Of a stretch of DNA of 64,000 nt, positions 61,374 to 64,000 are shown in pieces. Every line of letters begins with the position of its first letter. Position 1 is the stretch's first letter. Under the pieces are notes generated by a model that saw nothing but the letters and a program-made list of their open reading frames with translations, searched no databases and had not been told where the DNA came from. The stretch comes from Janthinobacterium sp. CG3 (lineage in GTDB: Bacteria; Pseudomonadota; Gammaproteobacteria; Burkholderiales; Burkholderiaceae_D). The translations under genes and the position numbers were made by a program. The stretch is taken from contig NZ_KB467824.1 in NCBI RefSeq assembly GCF_000344615.1, positions 4,429,767 to 4,493,766 on the forward strand. The letters are read 5' to 3'.

Positions 61374-62558
61374 TCAGCTCCCTTCCAATTCGTTGATGGC
61401 GCCGACCAGGCGCGCCACGTCCTGGCGCGTGTGGCCGGCCGAGAGGGTCACGCGCAGGCGCGCGGTGCCCGGCGGTACGGTCGGCGGGCGGATCGTGCCG
61501 ACCCACAAACCCTGTTGGTACAGCGCGGCGCCGGCGCGCATGGTTTCGTCGTTGGCGCCGATCAGCAGCGGCTGGATCGCCGTCGGCGAGGCCAGCCGGG
61601 TCCAGCGTTTCAGGCGCAGGCCGTCGCCGATTTGCGCGATCAGCGCCTGCAATTGGGCGCGTCGCTGCCGGCCTTCGTCGCCGGCGATCAGGTCGATGCC
61701 GGTCAGCAGCGCGTGCGCCAGCGCCGGCGCCGCCGCCGTGGTGTAGATGTAGGGGCGGGCCTTCTGGATCAGCGTGTCGATCACCGCCTCGTGGGCCGCG
61801 ACGAAGGCGCCGCCGACGCCGGCGGCCTTGCTCAGGGTGCCCATGTAGACCAGGTAGGGCGAGCGCAGGTCGAAGTGTTCCAGCGCGCCGCGGCCGTTGG
61901 CGCCCAGCGTGCCGAAGCCGTGCGCGTCGTCGACGACCAGCCAGGCGCCGTGGCGTTCGCACAGGGCCAGCAGGGCCGGCAGCGGCGCCAGGTTGCCGTC
62001 CATGCTGAAGACGCTGTCGGTGACGACGATCTTGGTGGCGGAGGCGCTCGCCTCCAGCAGCGCGGCCAGCGCCGCCAGGTCGGCGTGCGGGTAGACTTTG
62101 ACGGCCACGCGCGACAGGCGCGCGCCGTCGATCAGCGAGGCGTGGTTGAGCGACTCGGAGAAGATTTCGGCGCTTTTGTCGACGCCGCTCAGGCCCGTCA
62201 GCACCGCCAGGTTGGCCATGTAGCCGGTGCACAAGTACAGCGCGCGCGGTGATTCCAGGTTGGCGCCGACGAATTCGGCCAGGCGCTCCTCCAGCGCGGC
62301 GTGGGCGCGGCTGTGGCCGCTAATCAGGTGCGAGGCGCCGCTGCCGACGCCGTAGCGCCGGGCGCCCTCTTGCAGCGCGGCGACCAGGCGCGGGTGCGCC
62401 GCCAGGCCGAGGTAGTCGTTGCTGCAGAAGGCCAGCAGTTCGCGTCCGTCAACCGTCACGCGCGGGCCGCACGGGGTGTCGACGACGCGGCGGCGGCGGA
62501 TCAGGCCGCGTTCGTCGAGCCCGCGCAGTTGTTGTTGCAGCTTGGCGATCAGTTCCAT
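61374..62558 (-). CDS. bioF: 8-amino-7-oxononanoate synthase
   Basis: 394 residues. PLP enzyme condensing pimeloyl-ACP with alanine. Signatures: [38 protein letters not shown] and the PLP Lys in [17 protein letters not shown] at 62558 is one base after the bioA stop. Confidence 0.95.
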   Translation of the reverse strand: MELIAKLQQQLRGLDERGLIRRRRVVDTPCGPRVTVDGRELLAFCSNDYLGLAAHPRLVAALQEGARRYGVGSGASHLISGHSRAHAALEERLAEFVGANLESPRALYLCTGYMANLAVLTGLSGVDKSAEIFSESLNHASLIDGARLSRVAVKVYPHADLAALAALLEASASATKIVVTDSVFSMDGNLAPLPALLALCERHGAWLVVDDAHGFGTLGANGRGALEHFDLRSPYLVYMGTLSKAAGVGGAFVAAHEAVIDTLIQKARPYIYTTAAAPALAHALLTGIDLIAGDEGRQRRAQLQALIAQIGDGLRLKRWTRLASPTAIQPLLIGANDETMRAGAALYQQGLWVGTIRPPTVPPGTARLRVTLSAGHTRQDVARLVGAINELEGS

Positions 62559-62559
62559 G

Positions 62560-63900
62560 TCAGGCCCCAATCACTTGCTCGAAGACGGCCAGGGTGCGCG
62601 CCGCCAGGCCGTCGATTTCGGCGTCGTCGAGGATGTATGGCGGCATCAGGTAGACGGTAGCGCCGATCGGGCGCAGCAGCAGTTCGTGCTCGACCGCGCT
62701 GGCGAAGAAGCGGCGCGAAAAGTCCGGCGCGGCGTCGACGGCGTCGAAGGCCCAGATCATGCCGCGCTGGCGGAAGTGGCGCACGCGCGCGTGCTGTTGC
62801 AGCGGCGCCAGCGCGGCGCTCAGGCGGTCGGCGCGCACGCGGTTGGCGGCCAGCACGTCGTCCTCGCGGAAGATGTCCAGCGTCGCCAGCGCGGCGCGGC
62901 AGGCCAGCGGGTTGCCGGTGTAGGAGTGCGAGTGCAGGAAGCCGCGGCGCACGTCGCTGCTGTAGAAGGCCTGGTAGATCTCTTCGCGCGTCATCACCAG
63001 CGACAGCGGCAGGTAGCCGCCGCTGATGCCCTTCGACAGGCACAGGAAGTCGGGCCAGACGCCGGCCTGCTCGCAGGCGAAGAAGGTGCCGGTGCGGCCG
63101 CAGCCGACGGCGATTTCATCGAGGATCAGGTGGACCTGGTGGCGGTCGCACAGTTCGCGCACCAGCGTCAGGTACAGCGGGTCGTGCATCGCCATGCCGG
63201 TGGCGCACTGCACCAGCGGTTCGACGATGATGGCGGCGATGTGGCGGCCGCGCTCGACGAACAGGCGCTCGACGTCTTGCGCGGCGCGGCGCGCCACGTC
63301 CTGCGCGGTTTCGCCCTCGGCGGCCTGGCGCGCGTCCGGCGAGGCGGCCACGTGCGAGGCGCGCAGCAGCGGGCCGTAGGCGTCCTTGAACAGGGCGACG
63401 TCGGTGACGGCCAGCGCGCCGATGGTTTCGCCGTGGTAGCCGCCCTTCAGGCAGACGAATTCCTGCTTGTCGGCCTGGCCGCTGTTGCGCCAGGCGTGGA
63501 AGCTCATTTTCAGCGCGATTTCAACGGCGGAGGCGCCGTCGGAGGCGTAGAAGCTGTGCCCCAAAACATTGTCGGTCAGGTCGGACAATCGTTCCGACAG
63601 CTGGACCACCGGTTCGTGGGTGAAGCCGGCCAGCATCGCGTGTTCGAGCCGGTCGAGCTGGTCCTTCAGCGCCGCGTTGATGCGCGGGTTGGCGTGGCCG
63701 AACAGGTTGACCCACCACGAGCTGATCGCGTCGAGGTAGCGCCGGCCGTCGTGGTCGTACAGCCAGGCGCCGCGGCCGTGGCTGACCGGGATCAGCGGCA
63801 CGTGCTTGTCGCCCTGCGCATGATGCTGCATTTGGGTGCACGGATGCCAGACGCTGCGCAGGCTGCGTTCGACCCAGGTTGATTGCTTATCTAATTCCAA
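62560..63900 (-). CDS. bioA: Adenosylmethionine-8-amino-7-oxononanoate transaminase
   Basis: 446 residues. PLP transaminase using SAM as amino donor. Signatures: [69 protein letters not shown] and the PLP Lys in [17 protein letters not shown]. Only 12 bases separate it from the liuC stop, so no room for an independent promoter outside coding DNA. Confidence 0.95.
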   Translation of the reverse strand: MELDKQSTWVERSLRSVWHPCTQMQHHAQGDKHVPLIPVSHGRGAWLYDHDGRRYLDAISSWWVNLFGHANPRINAALKDQLDRLEHAMLAGFTHEPVVQLSERLSDLTDNVLGHSFYASDGASAVEIALKMSFHAWRNSGQADKQEFVCLKGGYHGETIGALAVTDVALFKDAYGPLLRASHVAASPDARQAAEGETAQDVARRAAQDVERLFVERGRHIAAIIVEPLVQCATGMAMHDPLYLTLVRELCDRHQVHLILDEIAVGCGRTGTFFACEQAGVWPDFLCLSKGISGGYLPLSLVMTREEIYQAFYSSDVRRGFLHSHSYTGNPLACRAALATLDIFREDDVLAANRVRADRLSAALAPLQQHARVRHFRQRGMIWAFDAVDAAPDFSRRFFASAVEHELLLRPIGATVYLMPPYILDDAEIDGLAARTLAVFEQVIGA

Positions 63901-63912
63901 AACTGCTCCAAA

Positions 63913-64000
63913 CTAATTCAGCCAATTCGGCTTGCGCTTTTCGAGGAAGGACTGCACGCCTTCGCGGCCCTGCTCCGAGGCGCGGATGTGCGCGATCCGT
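63913..64000 (-). CDS. liuC: C-terminal end of an enoyl-CoA hydratase (LiuC-like), cut by window
   Basis: The last 28 residues read ...RIAHIRASEQGREGVQSFLEKRKPNWLN, a conserved end of crotonase-fold enzymes, especially methylglutaconyl-CoA hydratase of leucine degradation. Its context with mccA and HMG-CoA lyase supports LiuC. The rest lies beyond the window. Confidence 0.78.
   Translation of the reverse strand, partial: RIAHIRASEQGREGVQSFLEKRKPNWLN

Overview
The window is a gene-dense, high-GC chromosomal segment of a Gram-negative proteobacterium. Gene content and order (cbb3 oxidase with its maturation genes and an Fnr-type regulator, ybeD-lipB-lipA, rsmI/lpoA/yraN/diaA/dolP, bioAFDB beside leucine catabolism) fit a betaproteobacterium of the family Oxalobacteraceae (Massilia/Duganella/Janthinobacterium group). 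The family assignment is inferred from gene content; no rRNA is present to confirm it.

Layout. 1-4.1 kb: stand-alone metabolic genes (VOC proteins, DUF1428, LdhA-type dehydrogenase, AraC regulator, PEBP-like protein). 4.2-8.2 kb: a GlrK/QseE-type kinase, a QseG-position lipoprotein and a GlrR/QseF-type sigma-54 response regulator, followed by a BON-domain gene whose upstream region carries a GlrR-type TGTC-N10-GACA site, an IHF consensus and a full -24/-12 sigma-54 promoter. 8.3-13.5 kb: bluB with a near-perfect parS motif at its stop codon, a large hybrid sensor kinase and an ECF sigma gene. 13.7-27.5 kb: the microaerobic block, with fnr, ccoNOQPGH, ccoIS, a SafE-like protein, hemN and a PAS chemoreceptor. 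Perfect FNR boxes precede ccoN and the chemoreceptor, and an Rpn/PDDEXK-type gene on the opposite strand splits ccoS from ccoN.

27.7-34.7 kb: a GGDEF/EAL protein, DUF808, a LysE exporter with an AraC regulator, a cupin, then a decayed L-rhamnose locus (fragments of an isomerase, a mutarotase and an FGGY kinase) bounded by inverted copies of a 51-bp repeat and followed by an orphan CII-like gene. 34.7-43.7 kb: a YjfJK-like envelope cluster, ybeD, a GST, lipB-lipA, a Fur-box-preceded PepSY protein, a DUF21/CBS protein and a thioesterase. 43.7-47.4 kb: an exported truncated globin, a DUF6624 protein, an ECF sigma/anti-sigma pair and a divergent DUF3034 outer-membrane candidate. 47.5-52.3 kb: a TlpA-like protein and dolP-diaA-yraN-lpoA divergent from rsmI, then tRNA-Pro(TGG).

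52.3-53.8 kb: an accessory-looking stretch with an aspartic protease and an IS6-type transposase remnant. 53.8-64 kb: a cupin/LysR pair, then leucine degradation genes (liuC end, mccA, HMG-CoA lyase, ghrA-like) with the complete bioAFDB operon nested between liuC and mccA. The same intergenic inverted-repeat family (GTCGGrTTA...TAAyCCGAC) recurs at five or more sites.

The most interesting signal is the sigma-54/GlrR control cassette at 7578-7695. It links a conserved envelope-sensing two-component system to a periplasmic BON-domain protein encoded directly downstream.
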